Of a stretch of DNA of 64,000 nucleotides, positions 1 through 11,620 are shown one piece after another (position 1 is the stretch's first letter; every line of letters starts with the position of its first letter). Source of the stretch: Nematostella vectensis (taxonomy: Eukaryota; Cnidaria; Anthozoa; Actiniaria; Edwardsiidae); the NCBI RefSeq assembly GCF_932526225.1, contig NC_064047.1, positions 3,905,501-3,969,500 on the forward strand, written 5' to 3'. A program made the position numbers and the translations under genes. A model generated the notes under the pieces. It was not told where the DNA came from, searched no databases, and worked only from the letters and a program-made list of their open reading frames with translations.

Positions 1-2239
1 ATTGTATTAGGGTTTTCTGACTTCCCAGTAAATACAGCATTGTTTATGATATCTTGTTTCCAAGTTCCAGCTAAAGTTATACTGTCTAAATCATCCATGT
101 CAACTACAACTGTGATAGAATTGTTTATTAGAGGCAGAAGCAAAAACACAACACAACATCACATGTAGTTAAAGAGTATATGTTAAAGAATATCTCTAAA
201 ACACTGACAAAGGTCGGGTGTAACTTTATCACATGTATATGGCAAATTAAAAAGTACAAAAACATCGTCTTTAAAAAAGTCTTGATTGTGTAAACTATGT
301 GGCAGCATAGTGTACCTTATTTGGAAGATAAATAATTCAACCTTATTACGCCATTATTTAATTTGGATAAAGTGAGCAGGTACTAGCCGCTTGCCTACTG
401 TATGTGCCCTGGTCACAAAATCTTTGTGACTTCTTGTTGGAAATGTGTGACAGTGACGTCTAGATTAGGTTTTACCTCGCATTTTATTAGACATTTATAT
501 TCTGTCATGATTTTTTTAATTCAAGTGAATAGTTTCTTTATAAAACTGTTCAGCTTTATTACTTTAGCTGTACTCATTCAATTCGACTCCATGATAGTGT
601 GCTTTTTCCCTACGAATGGACATAAATTGTTCACTGCTGCCAATGAAGATAGCTTTGTATTGTGCAAGATGATTCCCAATAAAGACTTTCTTAAAATAGG
701 TCTATAAAAAAGAGAATTGATGTTGTCTATATAAACATCAGCAATGACAGAGTTCAACATAAACATATTGTAGACTCACCAATAGCAGCATCAACATCCT
801 TGTAATAGCTGCGGCGAAGATCCATTTCTTCCCTGCCTGGAAGGTCCCACAGTATGACAGACACAATGACTTCATATGGTATATTGACCTTACGAACAAT
901 GTTCCCGATGCTGACAGACATACTGGGTTGATAACTGTAGTCAAATTGGTTTTTAGTAAAGCGCAGGAAGATACTGGTCTTTCCAACTTCAGGGTCACCT
1001 ATGATAATACAGAGCAATAAAAGAGTAATGGCATTGAAAATTGAGAAAACTGAGAAAAGATACGTAAGTCTTTGCTATACATTCGTTATATTGACCATCT
1101 TTTCTTTTCCAAATTTTCCCAACTGGAAGCAGACAATCCACCCCCCACCCCACCCCCACTGATTGACACCCCACCCCATCCCCACTGATTGACACCCCAC
1201 CCCACCCCGACTGATTGACACCCCACCCCATCCCCACTGATTGACACCCCACCCCACCCCAACTGATTGACACCCCACCCCCACTGATTGACACCCCACC
1301 CCATCCCCACTGATTGACACCCCACCCCACCCCCACTGATTGACACCCCACCCCATCCCCACTGATTGATACATTTTTGTTTTGTAGATATACAGAATAT
1401 AAGTAAATAAGTAGAATGAAAAAAAAGTGGGAATGAATAACATTGTTGAGAAAATTAATTTTCAAGCAATAAAATATTCTTAATTGGCACTAAACCCTCG
1501 GAAATGGAACATCATGAATAAATGATTATTCAGTTTTCTGTCAAAATAACACCTATTAAAGCAGAATAAAATTTAGTGCACTTATTTGTTCAAAAAGATT
1601 TAAGAGATCAATTCTACGACAACGGCTCTAAAATAACTTCTATAGTAGAGTGAGATTATTTATTTAGGGACTACTTTAGGGGAATATTAACATTCTGATT
1701 GATCGACAGAATAAAGTACACTTGACACTAATGTTTTTTTATCTCCAAAATACCCACACCAACAGGGTCATAAAATATTACTTGGATTTCAGCGAATAAA
1801 TAAATACAATATCAAATAAAAAACTATTTTTTTCTCGAAATGGTGTACCTAAATTGTACCCAAATTGATTTGTGCTCAAACATCTAGGTAAGTTAAAAAG
1901 AAGGAAGTCTAGCGGACATTTTTCGGTATCGAAGGAAACAATCCTACTGTTGTAATGTCATCATGTTTGGAGTAAAATTGGCATAATTTGCGAGCAAAAG
2001 GTTCTTCAAGATGATCAAACTGATAGCATATCTTGCGTCTAACTAATTCATAAACTTTATTCTCAAGCAATGTGAAATACTTTATAAAGTATCGATTACA
2101 AAGTCGTACACAAAGAAGTCGAAGAAAGAGAAGCTTGATAATAAACTAACTTACCAACAAGCACGATTTTGAACGTCGGTATTTGGTCTTTCACTTCTAT
2201 ACCTTTGTGAGAATAACCACATAAGCTCTTATTAGGCAT
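1..2239 (-). CDS. Rab32-like small GTPase, 3' end beyond window
   Basis: Three exons can be joined in phase: 2239-2155, 998-780 and 109-1 (runs off the left edge). The join gives KIVLVGDPEVGKTS, a complete P-loop (GDPEVGKT), then the switch regions and WDLPGREEMD (G3). The next exon continues VVVDMDDLDS and a WKQDI helix that lines up with the WKxDL helix of Rab32/Rab38, including the NP-x-I lead-in to the NKxD motif, which lies outside the window. Rab32-family proteins act in vesicle traffic to lysosome-related organelles; that role is family knowledge. Oddities are seen directly: the canonical WDxAGQE is WDLPGRE, so the catalytic Gln is Arg, and the switch I TIG motif reads SMS. The start at 2239 is the first ATG in the frame, giving a 28-residue leader. 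The Rab32 subfamily label is less certain than the Rab label. Confidence 0.8.
1138..1366. repeat. 26-bp minisatellite in Rab intron
   Basis: About nine copies of a C-rich unit built on ACTGATTGACACCCCACCCC lie in the intron between exons 1 and 2 of the Rab-like gene. Alternating CCCCATCC and CCCCACCC variants are visible. Reading frames across it on the minus strand are open only because the unit lacks stops. The G-rich strand has G-run spacing compatible with quadruplex folding. Confidence 0.9.
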
Positions 2240-2847
2240 ACGGTTGGGTAATTCATTTAATCTGGAGTGTTTTCTATCATACCTTTCCCCCCACAACTCG
2301 CTGCAGCCCCCATCTTGGATCGTGCTGAAGTCGGGCTGAAGTGTTTTGTCCCGAACCCGCGGGATGCGGGACTTTGCGGGATACGCTTCCGATGGTTTTC
2401 AATGCAACGTTCAAACTCTCACTTGATTTTTCTTGCTTTATAGGTTTAGTAATAAATTTCCTACAGCTTTCAAGTAATATCTTTAGTCGAACCCCCGATT
2501 ACTAGGACCCTTCAGGCAAGTTAGTTCGTTTTCCTTCATAAGTCTATCATAATTCTAATATTTTTACTTCAGTTCTTAGAGGACAAAATAAATATATTTT
2601 ATATTTTATATACATTTTATCAAATATAAGTGAAGGCTTATCAAAGTTGTATGAATTCTTCGCGTTTTTTCGAGTTTGAGCGACTAAATCACAGCAATAG
2701 TATGCGCTAGCAGACTAAAAGAGCCTGGGTACGAGATTTTCGTGTATGACGTCATCAATTAGCTGGAACCGATCACGAGTGTGAACCATAAACCGTCTTG
2801 AAGATCCTCTTTTTGAAGGCGGAGAGAGTTAAATTAACACTCTCGCC
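2240..2847. promoter_or_regulatory. Divergent intergenic region, Rab-like / acidic protein
   Basis: This 608-bp stretch separates two head-to-head start codons and should hold both promoters. A GC-rich patch with the short palindrome CCCGCGGG lies at about 2350-2380, near the Rab side. A perfect CRE palindrome TGACGTCA lies at 2747-2754, about 95 bp upstream of the acidic-protein ATG. No TATA box was recognised for either gene. Shared regulation is inference. Confidence 0.5.
2747..2754. promoter_or_regulatory. CRE-type palindrome TGACGTCA
   Basis: A perfect 8-bp CREB/ATF consensus sits about 93 bp upstream of the start codon at 2848, a typical position for a functional CRE. Function is inferred from motif and position only. 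Confidence 0.45.
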
Positions 2848-5800
2848 ATGGGGCGATCTGCCCTTTGGCTGGTACTAGCTGTATGCTTCGTTCTCTCTTC
2901 TGCTGGTCCGATACCAAGAAATTTTGGAAAGCTCTCCGATGGTAAGAACACGCAGAGTAAATAATTCTGGCTTCGATTATTAGTTTCTGAGGATGCCATC
3001 GAAAAAGGAAAAAAAAATGAAAAAACGCAATACATTTTCCAAAGTTCTTATAAAAGTAATAGTCGAGAACCATTTGCCCCGCCCTTGTTTCTGCGGCGGT
3101 ATATACATGGTCACAAGAACTACCCTTTCAAATGTCATAGATAAAGAAATGATTCTCGAGAACCCCGGGAAAGACTTTTCCAGTGGCGATGCATGGGAGG
3201 ATCTTGAAGAACCTTTGATCATGGACGAGACTGAAGTATTCGACCCAGATAACTACGGAGTAAGCTCAACGCATTACCACACATGACAAGCCCACGATAA
3301 CAGGAAAAAAACGTCCCTAGTCCTATTACCAATCCCTTTGGAATAGTTTAACTAGGGAAAACATCTCTCGGGAGAGGGGGCAAATTAAGAAACAAGGAAA
3401 CAAAGGCAAAATGGAAGAAAATATAGATATTTGTAGTAAATTTAATCTATTTGGAGTAATTTAATCTATTACAACGAGTTTCAAAACCACCATGTCGCAT
3501 GTGACATGTTTTAATTGTTTTTCTTTGTTGAGGGGGTCGAAGTATAATGTGTAATTGCATCTTTAATGCGCTATCGACTCGGGTCATGTAAAGCGAATTT
3601 ATTGTATAGCGATTTGTGTCTAGTTTATAAACATGGGGGAGGGGGGTACCCTTTACCCTTTGAATGGGGAACAGCACAGTCTCCTCCAATCGATGAAACA
3701 GTTATCAAATCCGAGAATTCTTTCTCTGTACTAATATATGATGTGACAATCTTTATATTTAGGAATTTTCATCTGGTTTTGGGAGCACGGCGGGAGGCTC
3801 AGTGAACTTTGAAGGATCCCCTAATTTCTATGACGACGAAGGTAAATTTCTTCTCTAACGTCATGCACTATTTGAGCTTAATGGAGCGTCACTGCCATCA
3901 TTATCATTATCCATCATCAACTTTGTGATCACAAGTATTATCATCATCATCGTCATCATATCATCACTGTCATCATAATTACCATAATCATCATCATCAT
4001 CATCAACTTTATCGCTATCATCAGCAATATCGATAGACTGGCTACTAGATTGTTGCCACATTGTTTAAAGAGTATTCTTTTGTTAATACGTTTCGTTTAC
4101 GTTTCTCCTACTGTTTTATTCAGATGACTACTCCCTGGACATTCTCCGCAAAGTTCCTCTACAAGACAACCTTGTAACTAAGACATTCGGCCCGTACCCT
4201 GAATCACACATCTCGAGCGCTGTGGATAGTGAGGATGATAGTGATACAGATGATGATGATTTAGAGATTGGCAGATCACAAATCGTTGATGCAGACGAAG
4301 GTATAAATCGAGCTCGTCGCTCAATGCGACATCCATCGCGTATTAGCCCGAGCTACAAACGAAGTCACGTCGAACAGATCCGTTTGCCTTCGTCAAAGAA
4401 CGAAAAGAAATCGACAAACAAACAAGATCGTACATCTCATGTTCGTTCATCAAAGAACCCGATAACTATTCAACAACAATCTAGAGCTAAAGAAAGTGCT
4501 CTAGTGAGAAATCAAGTCAAGTTTGGCAAAACGAAAGATGAGCAGAATCCTGAAAGCTTTGAAAATGATTACGTGAAAAAAGCACCAAGCCAAGTTCCTC
4601 AAGTCTTGGAATCACAGAATCTGCCGAAAGACAGAAAAGTCCAGCCCACCCACCTTCTAAGCACAAGGGAGCGTGATAAAACAGACCGGGTGCGCCCAAC
4701 GATTCGAACACCAATGAAAAGCCACCCTAAGGTCGCAGACGACTTTTATATTTTCCCTGAGGTCACTGTTTTAGAAGACGTCATACCTGATACTGCTGAC
4801 AAGCCCAACAAACCTCTTGAGCGCTTGCTACCTAGCACTTCTGTTAGGGGGAAAGAAAAGACAATCGAGGAAATGTCAAAGTCAGATAGTGGGGAGCAAA
4901 CGGATCACAGTGATGTCATTTCTGGTGAGTCAGAGGGGTCAGGGTTAAGGCTAGGGTGGTCACGTTTTCAGGGTTAAGGCTAGGGTGGTCACGTGATTAG
5001 GGTTAAGGCTAGGGTGGTCACGTTGTCAGGGTTAAGGCTAGGGTGGTCACGTTGTCAGGGTTAAGGCTAGGGTGGTCACGTTGTCAGGGTTAAGGCTAGG
5101 GTGGTCACGTGATTAGGGTTAAAGCTAGGGTGGTCACGTTGTCAGGATTAAGGCTAGGGTGGTCACGTGATTAGGGTTAAGGCTAGGGTGGTCACGTGAT
5201 TAGGGTTAAGGCTAGGGTGGTCACGTTGTCAGGGTTAAGGCTAGGGTGGTCACGTTGTCAGGGTTAAGGCTAGGGTGGTCACGTTGTCAGGGTTAAGGCT
5301 AGGGTGGTCACGTTGTCAGGGTTAAGGCTAGGGTGGTCACGTGATTAGGGTTAAGGCTAGGGTGGTCACGTTGTCAGGATTAAGGCTAGGGTGGTCACGT
5401 GATTAGGGTTAAGGCTAGGGTGGTCACGTGATTAGGGTTAAGGCTAGGGTGGTCACGTTGTCAGGGTTAAGGCTAGGGTGGTCACGTGGTTAGGGTTAAG
5501 GCTAGGGTGGTCACGTGGTTAGGGTTAAGGCTATTGTGGTCGCTTTCACCTCTCTTTTGGGAGGCATATGAAGAAAACGTTGTCGTTTTGGGGGTCTGGT
5601 ACCGAGGAAACTTAGTTTCTTTTCAGGGACCTTCTCAACTTACTAAAGATTGTCACAGTAACTGTTTTTCTCTTCTGGTTACAAGTCATAAACTTTACGA
5701 AGCCCCTGGGGTACGCTGACCTTAAAAAATACAAGAATAATGCAGATTTTCCAAATAAGGAATAAATTAGTTTCCTTATATGGAAGTGACCGCGTTTGCC

Positions 5801-6999
5801 AAATACGACAATTTTGGGCTCAATTTTCTGGATATGAAACATTGTTGAAATAAGACTAGATTTTATGATATATGCACAAAACCATGGCAAATAATGACGG
5901 CGCAGAGCTGTAGCAGAGCTCAAAATGTATGGAGGAGAGGGGAAAGGGGGGGGGCGATACCAAAACCGCGCCCCTACTGAACATTCAGAAAGTATTTTCT
6001 TGAAATATTTTGGGGGGGGGGGGGGGTGACCTCTGTCTGCTATGGCCCTGTGACGCTCCTTAATTTCTTATTAAAACACTTCTGCAAACAAATGCGTCAT
6101 CATAATGCTTACGCAAAGAGTTCAGGGTTCTGCTTGAATGCGACACCTGGGTCAGCGCAGATAGAAAAGGAATGAATACCGTACAAACCAGCCTGGTATT
6201 TGGTGTTCTTATTAGAGTTCTTGTGCTGTGCCATTAACCATGTGGTAGACGGCTCCTCGTGACGTCATAGCTATATCACCAACTACAGGAAACCCGATCA
6301 GAATGCTTGTTACTGGGCTGTAAATAAACAATTTGGTATTTGCCCCTAGACATTTATAAAGCTAAGTAATGAGTTTGGAAGTGTGATATGAAAATTGATT
6401 GTTTGCAATTTTTACCAACAGAAGGAGTAAGTCTGCCAAATTTACCATCCGAGAATAAGAAGATCACTTCTAGTGCTGTTAACACTGATTTAATCGATTC
6501 TGATGCCAACGTTAAAGAAAGACTAGTGGGGAAATCGCCGAAAGACGACGATCAAGAAATAATGGCTGGCGACACCGAGCCTGTCGACGACTTGTCCCAA
6601 CTAAGCCCAGAGAATCGGGACGACATTGAACAAGATCGTGACGACGTCCTGTCTGATTATAATACCGCAATAAACTTTGGGTCCGATAATGTTGACGACG
6701 ACTTTAACGACAAATCTGAGTGGGATATTGTCAAGAGTAGCGGAGAAAATTTCAAGTCTGACAAATCTGAAGAAGATTCCGTACCCGATGACGTGGATGG
6801 TGATTTTTTTGGTTCAACTGATATTGACGATGGTGTCGAATCCAATAATGCAGACGACTTTATGCCTGACGATATTGATGACGAATTGAATTACGATCCT
6901 ATTAACTCTGATGTCGACTCAAATGTCGACGACGATTTTGATCCTGAGAATAAAGATGATTTCTACCGAGAAGATCTAGAAGAACTAGACATTAACTAA
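2848..6999 (+). CDS. Secreted, intrinsically disordered Asp/Glu-rich protein
   Basis: Five exons join in phase: 2848-2941, 3141-3259, 3763-3841, 4124-4924 and 6422-6999, giving about 556 residues. Exon 1 encodes a clear signal peptide (MGRS, then a hydrophobic run ending LSSAG). The mature chain has almost no cysteine. An acidic patch DSEDDSDTDDDD (about 132-143) precedes a furin-type RARR site (about 160-163). The centre is basic and polar, and the last exon is dominated by Asp/Glu/Ser with DDD, DDF and SD/SE pairs that suit secretory-pathway phosphorylation. No folded domain was recognised. The composition resembles extracellular acidic phosphoproteins that bind calcium or matrix, but that is resemblance, not homology. 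AATAAA follows at 7129. Intron 4 carries a large minisatellite. Confidence 0.75.
3895..4030. repeat. (ATC)n-type microsatellite
   Basis: Degenerate ATC/TCATCA trinucleotide array in intron 3 of the acidic secreted protein gene. On the minus strand it reads as Asp-rich codons, but the array is intronic and not part of the protein. Confidence 0.8.
4930..5545. repeat. 29-bp minisatellite with TTAGGG and CACGTG motifs
   Basis: About 20 copies of a 29-bp unit (core AAGGCTAGGGTGGTCACGT) fill the start of intron 4 of the acidic protein gene, beginning within a few bases of the splice donor at 4925. Two main variants differ after CACGT: TGTCAGGGTT, and GATTAGGGTT, which creates a CACGTG E-box and a telomere-like TTAGGG. 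The variant order is itself repeated, so the array has a higher-order structure of 7-8 units. Confidence 0.93.
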
Positions 7000-8631
7000 G
7001 CGATGTTTCCTCTTTTCCTTGAAGACAAGCCCCTCGTGTTAATGATGAAGAAACTCTGGAATACATGCCTTACTTAATCCAGCCATCATTTATCTCCTTC
7101 CAAACGTACTTAACTAATAGATTTCACAAATAAACTATTTATTAACTCAGCATCCATTGCTACTACTATAATATCAGGCTAAGGATTACTAAACGGCAGA
7201 ATGAAACAGTAGCTGATTTAGGGGGAGGGTTTAGGGCGTTTAACCCCCCCCCCCCTTGGGCTGCCAGAAAGCCATATGTAGCACAAAAATTACCTCCTCC
7301 CCCTCTCACTGAGCCAGCCCCCCCCCCTTAGCGCAAAGCTAGATCCGTCCGTGTGAAATCATATTTATCACGTCTATCACTGCCAGCTAGAACGATAAAT
7401 GGTCCGCTTTATGGTAAACAGCCACTCTCCCCTCCCCCGCTCAAAATCCTGGCTACCGGCCTGCTCATGCAAATTTCGGTATTGGTTTAGTTACCTTTGA
7501 AATCCATTCACCCCGGGGCTCCATGAATCGTATCATTATTTGCAATTTTTTAGCGTGACATATGACATTTGCGAAGTCCCTCCCTACGCCACCAGAAAAT
7601 GGCGTAAATATTTCACTTTCTTCTAAAATGAGCACATGAACCATCACCTTAGATTGCGCAAATTTCAGCATAGTTCAGTTTACTTTTCTTGTTTTTCGAA
7701 TATGTCATATGCACGTGCGCGACTAAATAAAGGAAAACCAAAAGCTAAAGACGGTAATATTGTGCTTTAGGTCACAGCGTGTTGTGCATGACGAAATTAC
7801 CACACTACTACAGCAACACGTTAATTCCCAAGAGACAGAAGCGTGAAAAAGACCCCGATATTTTTCAGTCTATATCTCAGCGAGCTGTGCGTGGCGTAAC
7901 CGACTAAGACAGGCCTGGGATCCTGGTTATTGCCTCCCCATTAATGCGCGGGTACCTCAGGTTCCTTTGTGTTGTACAATTCGCTAGATAGCGGTGCTGG
8001 GGCCGAAATCTTCAGCCTAGCCGTAAAGCTTTAGCTGCCATACGGCGTTTCAGCGTATGTCTGGAAGTATGGTCTATTTTTTCCTCAAGTTTCATCTGAT
8101 CTGAGGAGGTTCGATCCTCGGGCAATCTACTCTGACCTTTTTTTCTATTAGTTATATGTAGGGATGAACTAGCATACATGTGATCATCTGTGGTAATCAT
8201 TTTTTAATTAATTCCTGCTGGATTCCTGTTTAAAAGGGATAGGAAGATTGTGTGCAAGGTTATGGATTCATGAGGGGAAGGGGGGGGGGGGGGGGGGTGC
8301 AGACTATCTGTAAAGAACTCTAGCTCTAGTATAAACTCGCAAACCCATGCAGGGAGAGCAAAGATTTTACCAATGTAACGAAGAGTATGACCTACGCCCG
8401 AGTCTTAATTTTAACTTCTAGTACGTCCATAACAAAGCAACTCTTGATCATAAAAGAAAATGAATGATACAAGAAAAATAAGTATGTAATTATCTCATTA
8501 CTTATAGGTGTATCAAGGGTTTATCATGGCAATGAATGCTTCACGCAGTATACAATCAAAAGTAAAAGAATACACAGGGAGACCTACGGCTACGGCAGCT
8601 TGCCCCATGCATGAAATTAGCGATGCGCATA
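7000..8631. other. Intergenic, no gene seen
   Basis: Holds the 3' UTR of the acidic-protein gene, with AATAAA at 7129-7134, followed by low-complexity and C-run-rich DNA. A truncated MITE end lies at about 7320-7463 (right terminus CCTGGCTACCGGCCTG, related to elements at 10075, 41185 and 57995). An 18-nt poly-G tract lies near 8280. No open frame with coding character was found. Confidence 0.6.
7129..7134 (+). terminator. Poly(A) signal AATAAA
   Basis: Canonical hexamer 130 bp downstream of the stop codon of the acidic secreted protein gene; the likely cleavage signal. Confidence 0.6.
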
Positions 8632-8898
8632 CTCGGGGGCGGAAGATGAATTATAAATAATGAATTATGGCTGTAAAATGGTTGGGAATAATGAATTATT
8701 GGTTTCAAAACTTAAGAAATAATGAATTATAAAGTTTATCCAAAGAATGAATTATATGAATAAATCCGATTAAAAAAAATCAGAATTAAGAATTATGAAT
8801 TATTAAGAAAAATGATGACATGAATAATGAATTATCGAAATAAAATAAGCTGGAATAGTGAATTATAGCTTGTAAATAATTCATCTTCCGCCCCCGAG
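8632..8898. mobile_element. MITE, 267 bp, 23-bp perfect TIRs, CATA target duplication
   Basis: The left end, CTCGGGGGCGGAAGATGAAT (plus TAT), is perfectly inverted at 8876-8898. Direct repeats CATA flank both sides (8628-8631 and 8899-8902), the expected target-site duplication. The interior is AT-rich and repeats the motif AATAATGAATTAT several times. There is no coding capacity, so it is non-autonomous. Confidence 0.9.
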
Positions 8899-9377
8899 CA
8901 TACTCTTACCCAGTCGTAAAATAGGGGATCGCAAGGGATTGGATACGAGTCTTGATCGGCGCGGAAAGGATTGTGGGGCGTATTTGATCGGAAAATCCTG
9001 GCTATAAGTGCACAAACGCATTGAGCTTTGCATGGTTCAACTGGCCCATAAAGCGCTTCATTCAATGGCCTAAACATTTATCACTTTCTGAATATAAAAC
9101 TACTTTAAATCTAAGACCTACAACAGCCCAAAAATTATAATTGCCTGGAAGAAAAGAAGAGGGGATTTTCGGACTTTCAAAGACCATGCAGCAAAATCCT
9201 TTCGGATTTTAATACCTTTTCCTCCAAAGTCCGAAAGCATCTGGAGCTTCAATAGCCCCCCCCCCCCCCCTTAAAATGTCAATTAATAGTAACTTCCACA
9301 TTTTAAGTATTGATATTATTTAGATTTATTAGCAGACGAAGAGCCAAGTGGATGAGCTTCTTAACTAGCAGCTTATG

Positions 9378-9498
9378 CAGACTCGTACCCAGTCATAAAA
9401 ATGGGGATCGCATGGGATTGTGTACAAGTCTGGATCGGCCCGCAAAAGATTGTGGGCACCTGGCTTTTTTTTCTTTTGAGGGACTGGGTACGAGTCTG
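9378..9498. mobile_element. Short MITE, CAGACTCGTACCCAGTC termini
   Basis: A 121-bp element with 17-bp inverted termini (CAGACTCGTACCCAGTC and its complement). A degenerate partial copy of the same sequence lies at about 8900-8985, directly beside the MITE ending at 8898. The CAG start is hAT-like; the superfamily is inferred. Confidence 0.75.
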
Positions 9499-10074
9499 AG
9501 CGATGCGTCGGTTCTTGTTTTGGCCCCTTTCCCGTAATTCGAATAAGATGCCACTCGGAATGGTAACAGGTATTCTATATCGAAACACTACCGAACACCT
9601 ACTCGTAGGCAACCGTCCCCCGTTGTTCTCTTTTACGCCTCTTTATACGTTTTTTAAACCTTAGCTGATCGAGTAAAAAAATGGGAACCTGAGAGGAAGA
9701 AGGCAAAAGGGGAGGGAGATAATTCATGAAACAAAGCAACAGTTTTGTCTATATTTTAATAATAAAACTATCTGTACAGTGGATACTATACCCAATATCA
9801 AATGTCACAACATCTAAATACATAAATCTGTCACGATAACTGGCATGAAGATAGCTTGAGGATAAGAGCTGCAACAAAACTGTTTTTCAAGAGCGAAACG
9901 CCTACTTTTTATATGCCTTTCAAAAATTGAAAATAAATGCGAACAATCGACTTGGATTGTCATTTGCATTTGGAAAGCTCAAGACAAGAGCGGGGTAACA
10001 CTAAGGAAAGACAGACATATACCTATTTCAATAAACGTTGAGCCCTCGAAGTGTAAAATCTTGCATCATAGTGC

Positions 10075-10233
10075 CAGAGGCGTAGCCAGGGGGGTGGCCC
10101 AGGGGGCCTGGGCCCCTCCTTTTAACAGCCAAAAATACAGTAAATGTATGAAACATTATCTAAAATACAGAAAAAACTGCTTTGAAAGGGCCTGTTGGGC
10201 CCCCTCCTGTCAAAAATCCTGGCTACGCCGCTG
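10075..10233. mobile_element. MITE with GGCGTAGCCAGG termini and AGTGC target duplication
   Basis: Left CAGAGGCGTAGCCAGG and right CCTGGCTACGCCGCTG are inverted, and AGTGC flanks both sides (5-bp duplication). The centre is G- and C-run rich. The family recurs at 41185-41314 and 57995-58134 with CAGGCCCGTAGCCAGG-type ends. Confidence 0.85.
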
Positions 10234-10480
10234 AGTGCTACGAACCCAAAGAACCCATGCTTTGGACATTGATTGACCACGCTTTGCTAAAACACATGAA
10301 TCTCTCTCTAGTCCGCGTGGCAAGCTTTTGTGTAGGGTTTCAGTAGCACTAGAGAGTGAAAAGCGGCCATACTCTTCGCCTGTCTCTATTTCCGCTGATG
10401 ACTCAAACAAACTCTTGCGACGCAGGCTAGTGGTAATACTTTTTTTTTTATAAATTACAATCCTTCCGAGGTGGTTTTGA

Positions 10481-10647
10481 ATCATGGTACTTAGCCTAAG
10501 TTCAAACGTCGTATTATCCATAAGCCGTATTTAATGCAAATGCATGTAAATGAAGATGAAACAATCGACTCGATTCATTTGCATGCATTTGCATCGAATA
10601 CGGCTCATGGATAATACGACGTTTAAACTTAGGCCAAGAACCATGAT
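10481..10647. mobile_element. Fold-back MITE, copy 1
   Basis: An almost complete hairpin of about 75-bp imperfect arms containing CGTCGTATTATCCAT and ATGCAAATGCATG. The same element occurs at 57183-57325. It spans almost the whole fold-back with only a short loop. No coding capacity. Confidence 0.88.
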
Positions 10648-11020
10648 TTTACAACGGTCACTTGGTTTAGCACTATTTGAGATAGGTGTGTAATCGCTCA
10701 TGTGAATGGAAACCTAAAATCATCGCAGCTATAATGAGGATAAAGGCCAATATTTAACTCTAATTTCCCTTTTTAACCAATACTCTTTGGAATCTAAACG
10801 AAGCATTCGAAATGAGACGTGTCCAATTAACGGTGTTTAAAGCCAAACACAACGTTTCCTCCTTGTTCCCGCACTAGCAGGGGCCCTTTGCTGAGCTGAC
10901 ACCAGGGAGAGGCCGCAGCTAGCAGGCTACTTGCTCCCCCCATACATTCAGGTCTGTAGCTAGGTAAAACAGTGTACACAAAACTTATCAAGTCCAAGTC
11001 TTTCGATATACCAGTATGTT

Positions 11021-11251
11021 GTGTTCGGGTGCTCAAAGGAGAGCGTAGTTATGTTCCAACAAGTCATTTTTAACTTCACAAAACTGCAAAGTGCCCAGAA
11101 GTCGCTTTTATCTACACAACAACTTCAAAGAGCCCAGAAGTCATTTCAAACTACACAACAACTACAAAGAGCAAATAAGTCATTTTTAACTACACAACAA
11201 CTGCAAAGGGCCAAGAAGTTGTCCATTTCCAATATTTTCCCCTGCGTATGA
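11021..11251 (+). repeat. 39-bp tandem repeat, frame-preserving (13-residue unit)
   Basis: Four copies of a 39-bp unit lie at about 11075-11225. The plus frame is open (77 codons) and reads TTQQLQRAQKSF-type repeats, while the minus strand is interrupted. Because 39 is a multiple of three the frame persists by construction. No splice partners or homologue were recognised, so I do not call a gene. Confidence 0.6.
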
Positions 11252-11620
11252 CATTTTAGGGATAGCCTTCCTCGTGTGTATCTTTGCTCTGGAGCGAATC
11301 CAAGAGCGGGTTCCAGGTTTCTTGCATCGACCTATCTTATCAGATCTGCTGTCAAGTCACCGTGCTGAAAACCATAGAGGAGGCCCGTATTCTTGGTACA
11401 CCAAGTCACCTTAAACTTTTAGGAGTAACCTTCTAGATAAAATATTGTTCAATATACCTTGTCCTTCTACATGGAACAGACCATAACAACAAGCCATAAC
11501 TCTCCAGATTATAATAAAGCCTGGACTTGTTAGCGGGCTTGTTGGAATCACTGTGTATAACACCACTTAAAACATGGTCACTTGGTAAGCAGTCCTCAGC
11601 AGTTGTACTCCAGAATACGA

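Larger units (their letters stand above)
9499..11620. other. Intergenic, MITEs and a short repeat, no gene seen
   Basis: Lies between the acidic-protein gene and the 3' end of RPGR. Besides the elements at 10075, 10481 and 11075 listed separately, it appears to be anonymous AT-rich DNA. The RPGR 3' UTR occupies its right end. Confidence 0.5.

Noticed and set aside
402-707. 101-codon plus frame inside the Rab-like gene region
   Set aside because: Lies in an intron of the opposite-strand gene, is Phe/Ile-rich as expected of AT-rich non-coding DNA, and has no motif or splice context.
8100-8120. tRNA-like B box (GGTTCGATCCTC)
   Set aside because: No matching A box or cloverleaf could be drawn at the right distance on either strand.
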